Shown here: piece after piece, positions 30,558 through 41,471 of the stretch
How positions within the stretch are numbered: the first letter of the stretch is position 1
Layout: each line of letters starts with the position of its first letter
DNA from: Gammaproteobacteria bacterium
GTDB taxonomy: Bacteria; Pseudomonadota; Gammaproteobacteria; Steroidobacterales; Steroidobacteraceae
Direction: 5' to 3'
DNA length: 48,632 nt
Assembly: GCA_016874055.1 (NCBI GenBank)
Contig: VGVG01000011.1
Span: 1-48,632, forward strand
Notes under the pieces: model-generated
The model's database searches: none
Told to the model about the DNA's origin: nothing
The model's input: the letters and a program-made list of their open reading frames with translations, nothing else
Program-made: the position numbers and the translations under genes

Positions 30558-33500
30558 ATGAAAGACCTTCTTCAAATTTTCAAGCAGAATGCAGCGGTTG
30601 AGCACTTCGACTCGATCAAAATCGGGCTGACCTCGCCTGAGATGATCAAGTCGTGGTCTTACGGCGAAGTCAAAAAGCCGGAGACCATCAACTACCGTAC
30701 CTTCAAGCCGGAGCGCGATGGCCTTTTCTGTGCCAGGATCTTCGGTCCCATTAAGGACTACGAGTGTCTTTGCGGTAAGTACAAGCGCCTTAAGCATCGT
30801 GGTGTGGTGTGCGAGAAGTGCGGCGTTGAGGTGACTCAGTCAAAGGTTCGCCGCGATCGCATGGGTCACATCGACCTAGCATCACCGGTTGCGCACATTT
30901 GGTTCCTAAAGTCGCTACCTTCGCGTATCGGTCTTATGCTCGACATGACGCTGCGCGAAATTGAGCGGGTGCTCTACTTTGAAGCCTTTGTGGTCATTGA
31001 GCCGGGCATGACGCCGATGCAGCGTGGCCAGTTGCTCACCGACGAGATGTATCTCGAGGCGATTGAGCAGCACGGTGACGAATTCGACGCCCGTATGGGT
31101 GCCGAGGCGATGTTCGAGCTGCTGCGCTCACTGGACCTGCAGACGGAGGTCGGTAAGGCTCGTGAGGCTATGGGTAATACCAACTCCGAGACGAAGCTCA
31201 AGCGCCTTTCAAAGCGCCTTAAGCTTATAGAGTCGTTTATCGAGTCGGGTAATAAGCCCGAGTGGATGGTGATGACGGTCCTGCCGGTATTGCCGCCCGA
31301 GTTGCGTCCGCTGGTGCCGCTCGATGGCGGCCGTTTTGCGACCTCCGACCTTAACGATCTCTACCGTCGCGTCATCAACCGTAACAACCGTTTACGACGA
31401 CTGCTCGAACTTAGTGCGCCGGACATCATCCTCCGTAACGAAAAGCGTATGCTGCAAGAAGCGGCCGATGCGTTGCTCGACAACGGTCGCCGCGGTCGTG
31501 CAATCACGGGTACGAACAAGCGTCCGCTCAAGTCGCTCGCCGACATGATCAAGGGCAAGCAGGGCCGATTCCGTCAGAACCTGCTGGGTAAACGCGTCGA
31601 CTATTCGGGTCGTTCGGTCATCGTGGTCGGTCCGACGTTACGTCTGCACCAGTGCGGCCTGCCAAAAAAAATGGCGCTGGAGCTCTTTAAACCGTTCATT
31701 TTCCATAAGCTTCAATTGCGTGGCGATGCCTCGACGATCAAAGCCGCCAAGCGGCTCGTCGAGCGTGAGGGCCCGGAGATTTGGGACATCCTCTCCGAGG
31801 TGATCCGCGAGCACCCAGTGCTCCTTAACCGCGCCCCGACGCTGCACCGTCTCGGCATCCAGGCTTTTGAGCCGGTGCTGATCGAGGGTAAGGCGATCCA
31901 GCTGCACCCGCTCGTCTGTACGGCGTTCAATGCCGACTTCGACGGTGATCAGATGGCCGTCCACGTTCCGCTGTCGCTCGAGGCTCAGCTCGAAGCGCGT
32001 GCGCTGATGATGTCGTCGAACAATATTCTCTCGCCCGCGAACGGCGATCCGATCATCGTGCCGTCGCAAGATGTGGTGCTCGGTCTCTATTACATGACCC
32101 GCGAGTGCGTGGGCGCGAAGGGTGAGGGCATGATGTTCGCCGACGTGGGTGAGGCGCACCGCGCCTATGAAACCCGCGAGGTCGATCTGCAGGCCCGTAT
32201 CTCCGTCCGAATCAGCGAGATGGTTACAGAGAATGGCGAGAAGAGGTCGCGTCGTCGGTTGGTGAAGACTACCGTCGGTCGAGCGCTGCTGTCGGAAGTG
32301 ATTCCTGAGGGCCTCTCGTTTGACATTATTAACCAGGATATGACCAAGAAGGCGATCTCAGCGACGATTAACGCCTGCTATCGCCAGCTTGGTCTTAAAG
32401 ATACGGTCATCTTCGCCGATCGATTGATGTACACGGGTTTCCATTACTCAACGCGCTCCTCGGTCTCGTTCGGTATCGACGATATTGTCATTCCTGAGCA
32501 GAAGGCGAATATCGTCGTGTCCGCTGATCGCGAAGTGAAGGAGATCCAGGATCAGTACGCCTCAGGTCTCGTCACGAATGGCGAGCGGTACAACAAGGTC
32601 GTCGACATTTGGTCGCGCGCCAATGATCAGGTTGCCAAGGCGATGATGGAAAAGCTCGGCTCCGAGGAAGCGACGGACTCTAAGGGCAAGGTGGAGCGCC
32701 AGAAGTCGTTTAACTCGATATTCATGATGGCTGACTCGGGTGCCCGTGGTAGCGCCGCCCAGATCCGACAGCTCGCTGGCATGCGTGGTCTGATGGCTAA
32801 GCCCGACGGCTCGATCATCGAGACGCCGATCACGGCAAACTTCCGTGAAGGCCTGAACGTCCTGCAGTACTTCATCTCGACCCACGGTGCTCGTAAGGGG
32901 CTCGCAGATACCGCGTTGAAGACCGCGAACTCGGGTTACCTTACGCGTCGCCTAGTTGACGTTGCGCAGGATCTCGTTGTCACCGAATTTGACTGCGGCA
33001 CGACCGAGGGTCTTCCGGTCACGCCGATCGTCGAAGGGGGTGACGTTGTCGAGGCCCTCGGCGAGCGCGTGCTCGGTCGCGTGATCGTCGAAGACGTGCT
33101 GCGTCCGGGCGGCGGCAAAGGCGCGGTGCTCATCGAGGTGGGGACGCTGATCGACGAGCAACTCGTGCGTACGCTCGAACAGTACGGCGTTGATCAGGTT
33201 AAAGTTCGCTCGCCCATCACCTGCGCCACGCGCCACGGTGTTTGTGCGATGTGTTACGGGCGCGACCTCGCGCGCGGTCGTATCATCAATATCGGTGAGG
33301 CAGTCGGCGTCATGGCTGCGCAGTCAATCGGTGAACCAGGTACCCAGCTCACGATGCGCACCTTCCACATCGGTGGTGCGGCGTCGCGTGCGGCGGCGGC
33401 CTCGAGCGTCGAGGTTCGTAACAAGGGCACGCTGCGCTTCCATAATGTAAAGACCGTCTCTCACGAAAAGGGTTATGTCGTTGCGGTATCGCGTTTGGGC

Positions 33501-34772
33501 GAAATCGGTGTTGTCGATGAGTTCGGTCGCGAGCGGGAGCGCTACAAGATCCCTTACGGCGCGCAGATCGGCTTGATCGAGGGCATGCAAGTGACGGCAG
33601 GGCAGACAGTTGCCACGTGGGATCCGCACACCCACCCGGTTGTGACCGAGGTGGCCGGTTTCCTGCGCTTCCAAGATTTCGTCGACGGTCTGACGGTGAC
33701 GCGTCAGATCGATGACGTCACGGGACTCTCGTCCGTCGTCGTAATGGACGTCAGTAAGCAGCGTGGCGGTAAAGAATTGCGTCCGACGATCAAGCTCGTT
33801 AACGGAAAGGACAAGGAAGTCCCGTTTGCGAATACAACGATCCCGGCCGTGTATACGCTGCCTGCCGGTGCTCTCATAAGCCTCGAGGATGGCGCGAAAG
33901 TATCTGTCGGCGACGTCATCGCCCGCATCCCGCAGGAATCGTCGAAGACCCGCGACATCACGGGTGGTCTGCCGCGCGTGGCGGATCTCTTCGAGGCTCG
34001 GAAGCCGAAGGACCAGGCGATCCTCGCTGAGAAGAGCGGCACCACGAGTTTCGGCAAAGGGACTAAGGGTAAGCGTCGGCTCATCATCACTGACGAGAAA
34101 GGTGAGAAGTACGAGGAGCTTATTCCGAAATGGCGCCAGCTCAACGTGTTCGAGGGGGAGCAAGTCACCCGCGGCGAAGTCATAGCCGACGGCGAACCGA
34201 ATCCGCATGATGTCTTGCGTCTACAGAGCGTCGAAGCCCTCGCCAACTATCTCGTTCGCGAGATTCAGGACGTCTACCGTCTGCAGGGCGTGAAAATCAA
34301 CGACAAACACATCGAGGTGATCATCCGGCAGATGCTGCGTAAGGCTGAGGTCACGAGCATCGGCGATACGTCGCTGCTCAAGGGCGAACAGCTCGACCGT
34401 TCCCGCGCGCTTGACATCAACGATCGTATGGTCAGGGAGGGTAAGCAGGCAGCATCGCTCGCGCCGGTTCTGCTTGGCATCACCAAGGCATCGCTGGCGA
34501 CAGAGTCGTTCATCTCGGCGGCGTCGTTCCAGGAAACCACGCGCGTTCTTACCGAAGCTGCGGTTCGTGGCCTAAAGGACGATCTGCGTGGTCTAAAGGA
34601 AAACGTTATCGTCGGTCGCCTCATCCCTGCGGGCACGGGCTTCCCCGCCCACGCTCATCGTCGGCACAAACTCGACGAAACGTCGGCGCCCAGTTTCATG
34701 GACGTTGGTGCTGCCTCGGGCGGTGAGTCCGACGAGCCCACGGTAGGAGAGGAACAGGGCGCTGCTGGTTGA
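30558..34772 (+). CDS. rpoC: RNA polymerase beta' subunit
   Basis: A 1404-residue beta' subunit. The N-terminal zinc site ([20 protein letters not shown]), the catalytic magnesium triad in [12 protein letters not shown] and the second zinc site ([15 protein letters not shown]) are intact. ATG 30558 lies ten bases after the rpoB stop with AAGGTGG upstream; GTG 30549 is an alternative. The unusual feature is at the 3' end: the stop codon overlaps the start of an IclR regulator by one base (TGATG). Confidence 0.99.
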   Translation: MKDLLQIFKQNAAVEHFDSIKIGLTSPEMIKSWSYGEVKKPETINYRTFKPERDGLFCARIFGPIKDYECLCGKYKRLKHRGVVCEKCGVEVTQSKVRRDRMGHIDLASPVAHIWFLKSLPSRIGLMLDMTLREIERVLYFEAFVVIEPGMTPMQRGQLLTDEMYLEAIEQHGDEFDARMGAEAMFELLRSLDLQTEVGKAREAMGNTNSETKLKRLSKRLKLIESFIESGNKPEWMVMTVLPVLPPELRPLVPLDGGRFATSDLNDLYRRVINRNNRLRRLLELSAPDIILRNEKRMLQEAADALLDNGRRGRAITGTNKRPLKSLADMIKGKQGRFRQNLLGKRVDYSGRSVIVVGPTLRLHQCGLPKKMALELFKPFIFHKLQLRGDASTIKAAKRLVEREGPEIWDILSEVIREHPVLLNRAPTLHRLGIQAFEPVLIEGKAIQLHPLVCTAFNADFDGDQMAVHVPLSLEAQLEARALMMSSNNILSPANGDPIIVPSQDVVLGLYYMTRECVGAKGEGMMFADVGEAHRAYETREVDLQARISVRISEMVTENGEKRSRRRLVKTTVGRALLSEVIPEGLSFDIINQDMTKKAISATINACYRQLGLKDTVIFADRLMYTGFHYSTRSSVSFGIDDIVIPEQKANIVVSADREVKEIQDQYASGLVTNGERYNKVVDIWSRANDQVAKAMMEKLGSEEATDSKGKVERQKSFNSIFMMADSGARGSAAQIRQLAGMRGLMAKPDGSIIETPITANFREGLNVLQYFISTHGARKGLADTALKTANSGYLTRRLVDVAQDLVVTEFDCGTTEGLPVTPIVEGGDVVEALGERVLGRVIVEDVLRPGGGKGAVLIEVGTLIDEQLVRTLEQYGVDQVKVRSPITCATRHGVCAMCYGRDLARGRIINIGEAVGVMAAQSIGEPGTQLTMRTFHIGGAASRAAAASSVEVRNKGTLRFHNVKTVSHEKGYVVAVSRLGEIGVVDEFGRERERYKIPYGAQIGLIEGMQVTAGQTVATWDPHTHPVVTEVAGFLRFQDFVDGLTVTRQIDDVTGLSSVVVMDVSKQRGGKELRPTIKLVNGKDKEVPFANTTIPAVYTLPAGALISLEDGAKVSVGDVIARIPQESSKTRDITGGLPRVADLFEARKPKDQAILAEKSGTTSFGKGTKGKRRLIITDEKGEKYEELIPKWRQLNVFEGEQVTRGEVIADGEPNPHDVLRLQSVEALANYLVREIQDVYRLQGVKINDKHIEVIIRQMLRKAEVTSIGDTSLLKGEQLDRSRALDINDRMVREGKQAASLAPVLLGITKASLATESFISAASFQETTRVLTEAAVRGLKDDLRGLKENVIVGRLIPAGTGFPAHAHRRHKLDETSAPSFMDVGAASGGESDEPTVGEEQGAAG

Positions 34773-35605
34773 TGGACGAGCCTATCGTAAGGGATCGGGT
34801 GGACGAAGCTGAACTCGGCACTGGTCTTGGTAACCCACCGACTGCGCAACCGGGGCATCCGACCCCGGTGCGCGTTCTGATTCGCGGCCTCGAATTGATG
34901 CAGGCTCTGAGTCGGCACGGGCCACTTACGACCGCCTCTCTCAGCCATAAACTGCGACTTGCGCGCACGACGGTTAATCGTTGCCTCTCGACGCTCGAGT
35001 GCGGCGGATTCGTCGAGCGCTTACAGAATCGACGTTATGCGCTCACCGCGAAATCTTTGACCATGAGTCATGGATTCGATGCAGTGACCGAACGTCTTGA
35101 GCCGGTGCGTCGTGCGATGCATGCCCACTCTTCGCGGGTGCAGTGGCCCATGAGTCTTATGCGACTGCAGTTCCCGGAAATGTACATCGAAGACTCTACT
35201 GATCGCGAAAGCGGTTTCGCTGTCGAGTACTTCGAGCGTGGAATGTTAGTTCCGGTACTCACCACGGCTTCAGGTCGAGCCTTGATCGCATTTTCGAGTT
35301 CGTGCGTCCGCGAGATCTTGCTCGAATATCTTTGGCCGAATCGTTCTCCGGAAACCGCCTTCACATGGGCAGATCGTGTTGCCTTTGATCGTGACATGGC
35401 ACAAATACGTGAACGTGGCTATGCCCGATGCGTTCGTCCGCTGCGCCTAACTGAGCAGGGTAGCCTTGCTGTGCCCGTGATGATCGACGGTGAGCCCGTC
35501 GCAACACTAGCCGTCCGGTTTGCGCTTTCGGCAGTATCGTTCGAGGAGGCGCGTAAGCGTCTGCTGCCGGCACTGCTCGAAATCTCACTCGGCAAAGCGG
35601 GCTGA
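34772..35605 (+). CDS. IclR-family transcriptional regulator
   Basis: A 277-residue regulator. The N-terminal winged helix (residues ~30-90: VLIRGLELMQALSRHGPLTT, LARTTVNRCLSTLE) is followed by the IclR effector-binding domain, with YFERGMLVPVLTTASGRALI and REILLEYLW. It resembles MhpR-type activators of aromatic-acid catabolism, but the ligand is unknown. It starts at the last base of the rpoC stop codon (TGATG), so translation is probably coupled to rpoC, an odd arrangement for a metabolic regulator. The 63 bases before rmuC hold nothing clear. Confidence 0.92.
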   Translation: MDEPIVRDRVDEAELGTGLGNPPTAQPGHPTPVRVLIRGLELMQALSRHGPLTTASLSHKLRLARTTVNRCLSTLECGGFVERLQNRRYALTAKSLTMSHGFDAVTERLEPVRRAMHAHSSRVQWPMSLMRLQFPEMYIEDSTDRESGFAVEYFERGMLVPVLTTASGRALIAFSSSCVREILLEYLWPNRSPETAFTWADRVAFDRDMAQIRERGYARCVRPLRLTEQGSLAVPVMIDGEPVATLAVRFALSAVSFEEARKRLLPALLEISLGKAG

Positions 35606-35668
35606 CCGGTCTTAGGGCGGTAGGCCGCACCACTTTTTGATCCACTTCGGCTTTATAGTGGATGTCTT

Positions 35669-36985
35669 GTGACCGCGTCCTTCATTCATCTGTTGCTGTT
35701 CGTCACAGGTGCCGTCGTCGGTGCCGGGGTGGGCGTTTTATTTACTCGGTACCGATCATCATCGCAACCACAGTCGCGTATCCTTGAGCTAACCGTAAAA
35801 AACGCAGCTCTAACGGCCACACTTGAGCGTGATCGGGCGGCTGCCACCGAAAAGCTGGCGGTGCTCGCTACAGCGAGTGAACAGCTCGCCAATGCCTTCA
35901 AGGCGCTCTCGGCCGAGGCACTACGTGCCAACAATCAGCAATTTCTCGAGCTCGCCCAGACGCAACTCGCAAGTTTTCAGATTCAGGCGCATTTCGACCT
36001 CGAAGCACGACAGAAAAAAATAGACGAAACCCTGAAGCCGATTCGTGAATCGATCGACAAGTTCGATCTGCAGGTCAAAGATCTTGAAAAAAATCGTGCG
36101 GTGGCCTATCACTCGCTTACCGAGCAAGTGCAGCTCCTTATGCGCGAGCAAGTAGCGCTGCGCGGCGAAACCAGTAATCTCGTCAGTGCGCTGCGTCAGC
36201 CTACGGTGCGTGGTCGTTGGGGTGAAATCCAATTACGCCGTGTCGTTGAACTCGCGGGTATGCTTTCGCATTGCGATTTCTACGAACAACAGTCGATCGA
36301 TACTGAAGAGGGCCGCCTACGTCCTGACGTCATTATCCATCTGCCGCGCAGTCGAACGGTGATCGTCGATTCAAAAGTTCCGCTTGCGGGTTATCTCTCT
36401 GCACTCGAGGCGCGCGACGACGCCACGCGTGTCCTGCATCTTCAGGAGCATGCCCGCGCCGTCAAAAGTCACATCACGGCGTTGTCGCGTAAAGGCTATG
36501 CCGCAGAGGTAAGAGGCAGCGCGGAGTTTGTGGTTATGTTCTTACCGGGCGAGGTATTCTTCAGCGCGGCACTCGAGCATGATCCATCACTTATCGAGTC
36601 GGGTGTGATGCAGGGTGTGATGATCGCGACACCTACGTCACTGATCGCCCTGCTGCGTGCTGTCGCCTATGGGTGGCGCCAGGAAGAAATCGCGCATAAC
36701 GCCGAAAAGATCAGTGCGCTCGGCAAGGAAGTGTATGAGCGCCTCGCTGTGATGGGCGAGCACTGGGCGCGAGTTGGCAAGAATCTTAAGCAAGCTGTGG
36801 ACGGCTATAATTCCGCGATTAGTTCCTTCGAAAGCCGAGTTATGGTATCAGCGAGACGTTTACGTGAGCTTGATCCCGCACTCGATGCCGCAAAACTCGA
36901 ACCCATCGAGCCGGTGGATGTCACGCCCCGCCCATTGCGGGACGAATCCGCGAAACTTCCGGGTCCAGCAGAGCCTTCAGCGTAA
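35669..36985 (+). CDS. rmuC: DNA recombination protein RmuC
   Basis: A 438-residue RmuC. An N-terminal membrane anchor (FIHLLLFVTGAVVGAGVGVL) is followed by a long coiled coil (residues ~35-160) and the nuclease-like RmuC domain with RGRWGEIQLRRVVELAGML, PDVIIHLP, IVDSKVPLAGYL and EFVVMFLPGE. RmuC limits inversions at short inverted repeats in E. coli. The start is taken as GTG 35669. The gene is intact and stands alone. Confidence 0.95.
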   Translation: MTASFIHLLLFVTGAVVGAGVGVLFTRYRSSSQPQSRILELTVKNAALTATLERDRAAATEKLAVLATASEQLANAFKALSAEALRANNQQFLELAQTQLASFQIQAHFDLEARQKKIDETLKPIRESIDKFDLQVKDLEKNRAVAYHSLTEQVQLLMREQVALRGETSNLVSALRQPTVRGRWGEIQLRRVVELAGMLSHCDFYEQQSIDTEEGRLRPDVIIHLPRSRTVIVDSKVPLAGYLSALEARDDATRVLHLQEHARAVKSHITALSRKGYAAEVRGSAEFVVMFLPGEVFFSAALEHDPSLIESGVMQGVMIATPTSLIALLRAVAYGWRQEEIAHNAEKISALGKEVYERLAVMGEHWARVGKNLKQAVDGYNSAISSFESRVMVSARRLRELDPALDAAKLEPIEPVDVTPRPLRDESAKLPGPAEPSA

Positions 36986-37062
36986 TTGACGCGAGGCCTG
37001 CGAAGCGGACCTCACATCAAAAACCCGTGCGACACCGCGTCCGCGAGGATCGGCCGCTGCAG

Positions 37063-38710
37063 TCATTCGACCGCTCCATCGATATCGATGAGCTGCATAT
37101 CACCAAACTCCCAACTGCTCTTCCGAACATTCCAACCAAGGGCTTTGAGACCCTCCAGCGTCGAGGCGTCGCCGAGCACGCAGCACGGGCTGTAGACGAT
37201 GAGATTAGGCGGCAAGAGCTGATGATGAAATCGTGCCGCGGAGACGGCGTCGATTGCACTCATGTTGAAGTCGAGGCGATTGATCATCGTCTGGAACACG
37301 GACGTGAAGATAGTTGAACCGCCCGGCGTGCCGACGATCATTCGTACGGTGTCGCTCTCGAGCAATAGAGTTGGCGTCATCGAGGAGAGCATGCGCTTAC
37401 CCGGCGCGATTTCGTTGGCGCGCCCGCCGACGACGCCATAGAGGTTGGGAACGCCCGGCTTGGTGCTGAAATCATCCATTTCATTGTTGAGCAGGAAGCC
37501 CGCGCCCTCGACGATGACTCCGTTCCCGAAACCGCCATTCAGCGTATAGGTGAGCGCGACCGCATTGCCCTCGCCATCGAGTATCGAGAAGTGCGTCGTT
37601 TGCAGGCTCTCGGCGAGTCCCGGCCGTAGGTCAGTTGGCTTGGAGATCGTATCGCGATCGACTTCCGCCGCGCGTCGCGTCGTGTAGCCCTCGTCGATCA
37701 GCTTCGCGACCGGTACGTTGATGAAATCCGGATCGCCGAGATACTCGGCGCGATCGGCAAACAACCGCTTCGAAATTTCCGCCACGAGATGGATGTAGCG
37801 CGCAGAATTATGCGGTACTCCTGCAAAAGCATTGGCGAGCGCGTCTTTCATGCGCAACAACTGAACGAGTGCGATGCCGCCTGAGCTCGGGGGCGGTGCG
37901 GTCACGAGGGTGTAATCACGCCAGCGAGTGATCAACGGTTCGCGCCAGAGTGGGCGATACGCAGCAAGATCGGCACTTGTGATGATGCCGCTCCCGCGCC
38001 CCATCTCGGCGACGATGAGATCAGCCGTGCGTCCGGCATAGAATCCAGACGGTCCATTCTTTGCGATGCGCTCAAGAGTTCGAGCGAGTTCCGGCTGCCT
38101 GAATTTTGATTTCGAGACGGAAGGCGACTGCGCGATCGCGCCGAAGTAGCGGTCAAAATTGGTCTTGCCGGCGTAGTCTGGTAGCGACTCTGCAACGCGC
38201 TCGACGAGCTGGGTTTCGGGGACGAAACCGTCACGTGCGAGGCGGATCGCCGGTTGCAGCACTTTGCCCCAAGTCAGTCGTCCATATTTATGATGCACTT
38301 CCCAGAGTCCGGCGACCGTGCCCGGAACTCCAGCCGCAAGATGCCCGACGAGAGACGCGCCAGCGACGGGCTTGCCGTCTGCGTCGAGGTACATATCGCG
38401 TTTGGCTGCCTGCGGTGCGGTTTCGCGAAAATCGAGAAACCGAAGATCGGGACCCATCTATCTTGAGAGTAATAAACCCGCCGCCGCCTAGATTGCCAGC
38501 CTCCGGGTAGGTGACGGCGAGCACGAATGCCGTTGCGACGGCAGCATCGACGGCATTGCCGCCGCGATGCATGACCGCCTCTGCAGTATCGGTACCGTAT
38601 CGGTCTGGCGATGCCACGGCCGCTGCACCCGCGAGCGCCGCAGGCGACAGCGCCAGACACAGAACGACGAGGAACGTAGAGTGGATCGATCGGAGACTTG
38701 AGAGATTCAT
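37063..38710 (-). pseudogene. ggt: Gamma-glutamyltransferase with a +1 frameshift
   Basis: Two minus-strand frames together encode one complete gamma-glutamyltransferase of about 548 residues. The first part (from 38710) has a signal peptide (MNLSSLRSIHSTFLVVLCLA) and AVMHRGGNAVDAAVATAF, then GNLGGGGFITLKI; the second takes over near 38450 with GPDLRFLDFRETAPQAA and includes the catalytic threonine region LQTTHFSILDGEGNAV and the C-terminal GTPGGSTIFTSVFQ. One extra base at GATAGATGGG explains the break. The enzyme cleaves glutathione in the periplasm. It is last of a minus-strand operon behind the GST gene. A sequencing error would restore a normal gene. Confidence 0.85.
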
Positions 38711-38723
38711 GGTCGTGGCTCGA

Positions 38724-39413
38724 TCAGGTCGGTGTCCGCCGCAGGTCGGTAATTGAGGCGGCTCCCGAAGCTACATCGTGTTCGTGCGCCGCCTCGCGCC
38801 ACGGTTCGATCAGCGCAGCCTCGTACCACTCTTGCATAGCAGGCAGGGCGCGGAGTCGCACGGCGTAATCGTCGCAGACGGTGCCGAGCTCGATTCCGTA
38901 CGTTTGAGATCGATAGGCGACGGGGGCGAAAAACGCATCGACCGCCGTGAACCGTTGGCCGGCGAGGAACGGTCCGCCGAAACGCGAAAGTCCGTCCTGC
39001 CATAAAACACCGATGCGATGCAGATCGCTTTCGAGCGTCTTCGATCGCGTACGCAACACCACGCGTTGTCCGCAGCTCATGCTGCACTCGTTTCGCAAAG
39101 CTTGAAAACTTGAGTGCATTTCTGCGGCAGCCGAGCGAGCCCAGGCTCGAGCTCGAGTATCCGCCGGCCAGACCCCTACATGACGCTCGGCGAGATATTC
39201 GACGATCGAGAGCGAGTCCCACACGCGCCAGTCGCCATCATGCAAGCAGGGGACTCGCCCCGATGGCGAGAGCGACTTGAAGTGCTCTGCGCTACCCGGC
39301 TCGCCGAAGGGGATCAAACGCTCCTCGAAGTCGATGCCCAGCGTGCGCAATAGCACCCAAGGTCGCAGCGACCACGAGGAGTAGTTCTTGTTGCCGATGA
39401 CGAGCGTGTACAT
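38724..39413 (-). CDS. Glutathione S-transferase family protein
   Basis: A 229-residue GST. The thioredoxin-fold N-terminal domain (MYTLVIGNKNYSSWSLRPWV) has the serine motif NYSSWSLRPW, and WDSLSIVEYLAER at 65-77 is the glutathione-binding block; the helical C-terminal domain has FTAVDAFFAPVAYR. It resembles the GstA/YfcF-like group of bacterial GSTs. It lies between the exported methyltransferase (18 bases upstream) and the gamma-glutamyltransferase (13 bases downstream), so the operon has two glutathione-related genes. Confidence 0.93.
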   Translation of the reverse strand: MYTLVIGNKNYSSWSLRPWVLLRTLGIDFEERLIPFGEPGSAEHFKSLSPSGRVPCLHDGDWRVWDSLSIVEYLAERHVGVWPADTRARAWARSAAAEMHSSFQALRNECSMSCGQRVVLRTRSKTLESDLHRIGVLWQDGLSRFGGPFLAGQRFTAVDAFFAPVAYRSQTYGIELGTVCDDYAVRLRALPAMQEWYEAALIEPWREAAHEHDVASGAASITDLRRTPT

Positions 39414-39431
39414 AAGGCTCTGCGGCGGGGC

Positions 39432-40211
39432 TCAGCGCGCAGGTTTGCGGAACTTCAGCGTGAATCGATCGCTGTAGCCTGCGATCGCCGGACGTTGGCT
39501 GTCGTAGAGCAGCTGATCATCAGGGCGGTAGTGAAGATCGCTGAATGCGTCAAAGATGAATCCGGCGTCGAGTGCTTCTTTGATGATGATCACGGGGTCG
39601 ACACGACGCCAGTTCTCCGGCGATGTCGGTTCGTTGTGACGACGCGTGTGATCGACGACGCCATATACACCGCCGGGCTTGAGCGCATCAAAGATGGCCT
39701 TGTTGAGAAGGTCGCGAGCGGCAGGCGTCATGTTGTGCACATTGCGGAACGTGAGCACCATGTCCGCATTCTTCACCGGAATTTCGACGGTCTCGATATC
39801 GAACACGCCGCGTTGACCCGAGGGGCGCGTGAAGAACTTGCCATCGACCACCTCGACCTTATCGAGACCCCATTCTTTGAGGTGCGGCGCAATGCGGGCC
39901 GCGCCCACCGCTAAATACAACTTGCCTTTGACGGCGAGGACCTGACCGAGGATCTTGGTGTACCAGCCGGCGCCGGGCATGAGCTCGATGACGGTCATAT
40001 CCGGCTTCAGTCCAAAGAATTCTAGGGTCTGTACGGGCTTGCGCTCCAGCGTGTCGCGGGCGCGCTCTTCGAGTGTGCGGATAGGACTGGCCAGGGCTTT
40101 TTCGATGGCGATGGCGGTTTCGCTCTTCGGCTGCGCTTGTCCCATCTGGGCATGGGCGGGGACTGCGCAGAGCAGGGTCAAGGCCAGAATCGTCGAGAAC
40201 CAGTTCTTCAT
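39432..40211 (-). CDS. Class I SAM methyltransferase with a signal peptide
   Basis: A 259-residue protein whose N-terminus is a clear signal peptide (MKNWFSTILALTLLCAVPAH, cut after AHA), followed by a Rossmann methyltransferase fold: VIELMPGAGWYTKILGQVL is motif I and DMVLTFRNVHNM the motif IV region. An exported SAM enzyme is puzzling because SAM is cytoplasmic; this family is nonetheless widespread. ATG 40211 is preferred (GGAGAG six bases upstream) over a start seven codons earlier that lacks one. It heads the operon with the GST and gamma-glutamyltransferase genes. Confidence 0.87.
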   Translation of the reverse strand: MKNWFSTILALTLLCAVPAHAQMGQAQPKSETAIAIEKALASPIRTLEERARDTLERKPVQTLEFFGLKPDMTVIELMPGAGWYTKILGQVLAVKGKLYLAVGAARIAPHLKEWGLDKVEVVDGKFFTRPSGQRGVFDIETVEIPVKNADMVLTFRNVHNMTPAARDLLNKAIFDALKPGGVYGVVDHTRRHNEPTSPENWRRVDPVIIIKEALDAGFIFDAFSDLHYRPDDQLLYDSQRPAIAGYSDRFTLKFRKPAR

Positions 40212-40283
40212 GTCATCTCTCCGGGGGAGCACAGCGTGGATCGGGATAATTCTGGCATGCTTCGGGTCATTGAGGGGTGATGC

Positions 40284-41471
40284 ATGGCTCTCGAACTCAC
40301 ACGACGACGAACGATGTTGGGGCTGCTTTCGGCGGCGCTTTGGTCTGCCACAGGCTCGGCTATCGCTTTCGCCCGAGACGCGGTCGCCTTGCTTCCCGGA
40401 AAGATGGCCCTACGCCGGTTGACCCATCGGCCGCCGAACTATGAAACACCCCTCGAATATTTCCGTAGCACTCTGACACCAAACGAGGCGTTCTTCGTTC
40501 GCTATCACCACGCCGTCATACCGTCGGGGAGTGCCGAGGATCACCGCCTCGAAATAGGTGGCTCTGCAGTCGAGCGTTCACTCAGTCTCTCGCTACCAGA
40601 GCTTCGTCGCGATTTCGCCGTGGCCGAAGTCGTCGCCGTATGCCAATGCTCCGGCAATCGCCGGGGTTTGTTCGAGCCCCCCGTTGCTGGGTTGCAGTGG
40701 GGTCATGGGGCAATGGGCAACGCGCGGTGGCGTGGCGTACGGCTCGCCGATGTCCTCGCTCGTGCAGGACTCAAGAATACGGCTCTCGAAATCGCCTTCG
40801 ATGCGGCCGATGCGCCACCGCTCGATGCCACGCCCGATTTCATCAAGTCGCTGCCGATCGCCAAAGCCCTGCATCCCGACACGCTGATCGCCTTCGAAAT
40901 GAATGGCGCGCCCTTGCCGGAGCCTAACGGTTTTCCGGTGAGGCTCGTGGTTCCGGGCTGGACGGCTACCTACTGGATCAAGCACCTCAACAAAATCACG
41001 GCACTCGAGTCCCCGGAGAAAAACTTCTGGATGTCGACGGCTTATCGAATGCCGCGCTCGATCTTTCCACTTGTATCTCGCTTTCCGTCGCAGGAGTCGG
41101 GCGAGCGTGCGCCCGTTACCGAAATCGCGGTTAATTCTTTGATTACCTCTATGGAGGCCGACGGCGCGCTCGTCGCCGGCCGATCCGAGTTGCGAGGTAT
41201 TGCCTGGGATTCGGGGCTGGGGATCGATCGAGTGGAGGTGTCCTTCGATCAGGGACTAACGTGGCGTCGCTGCGAACTGGGCGAAAACCTCGGGCCGTAT
41301 TCCTTCAGGCCGTGGCGAGCCGACTGGCCCGCGCTGCCGCCTGGCCAATATGAAGTCTGGGCGCGCGCAGCGAATCGAGCGGGACAGGTGCAGGTGGAAA
41401 AGCCCATCCCCAATCCTTCGGGCTATCAACACAACGCATTCCATCGTGTGCCGGTGAGGGTGAGCGCATGA
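40284..41471 (+). CDS. sorA: Molybdopterin sulfite dehydrogenase, SorA-like
   Basis: A 395-residue oxidoreductase of the sulfite oxidase family. The N-terminus has a twin-arginine signal (TRRRTMLGLLSAALW), so it is exported folded. The molybdenum-coordinating cysteine lies in VVAVCQCSGNRRG, followed by GLQWGHGAMGNARWRGVRL, WTATYWIKHL and the C-terminal dimerisation domain (RGIAWDSGLGIDRVEVSFDQ). The next gene encodes a cytochrome c that overlaps it by four bases, as in SorAB, where electrons from sulfite pass to SorB. The genes therefore probably detoxify or use sulfite in the periplasm. Confidence 0.88.
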   Translation: MALELTRRRTMLGLLSAALWSATGSAIAFARDAVALLPGKMALRRLTHRPPNYETPLEYFRSTLTPNEAFFVRYHHAVIPSGSAEDHRLEIGGSAVERSLSLSLPELRRDFAVAEVVAVCQCSGNRRGLFEPPVAGLQWGHGAMGNARWRGVRLADVLARAGLKNTALEIAFDAADAPPLDATPDFIKSLPIAKALHPDTLIAFEMNGAPLPEPNGFPVRLVVPGWTATYWIKHLNKITALESPEKNFWMSTAYRMPRSIFPLVSRFPSQESGERAPVTEIAVNSLITSMEADGALVAGRSELRGIAWDSGLGIDRVEVSFDQGLTWRRCELGENLGPYSFRPWRADWPALPPGQYEVWARAANRAGQVQVEKPIPNPSGYQHNAFHRVPVRVSA

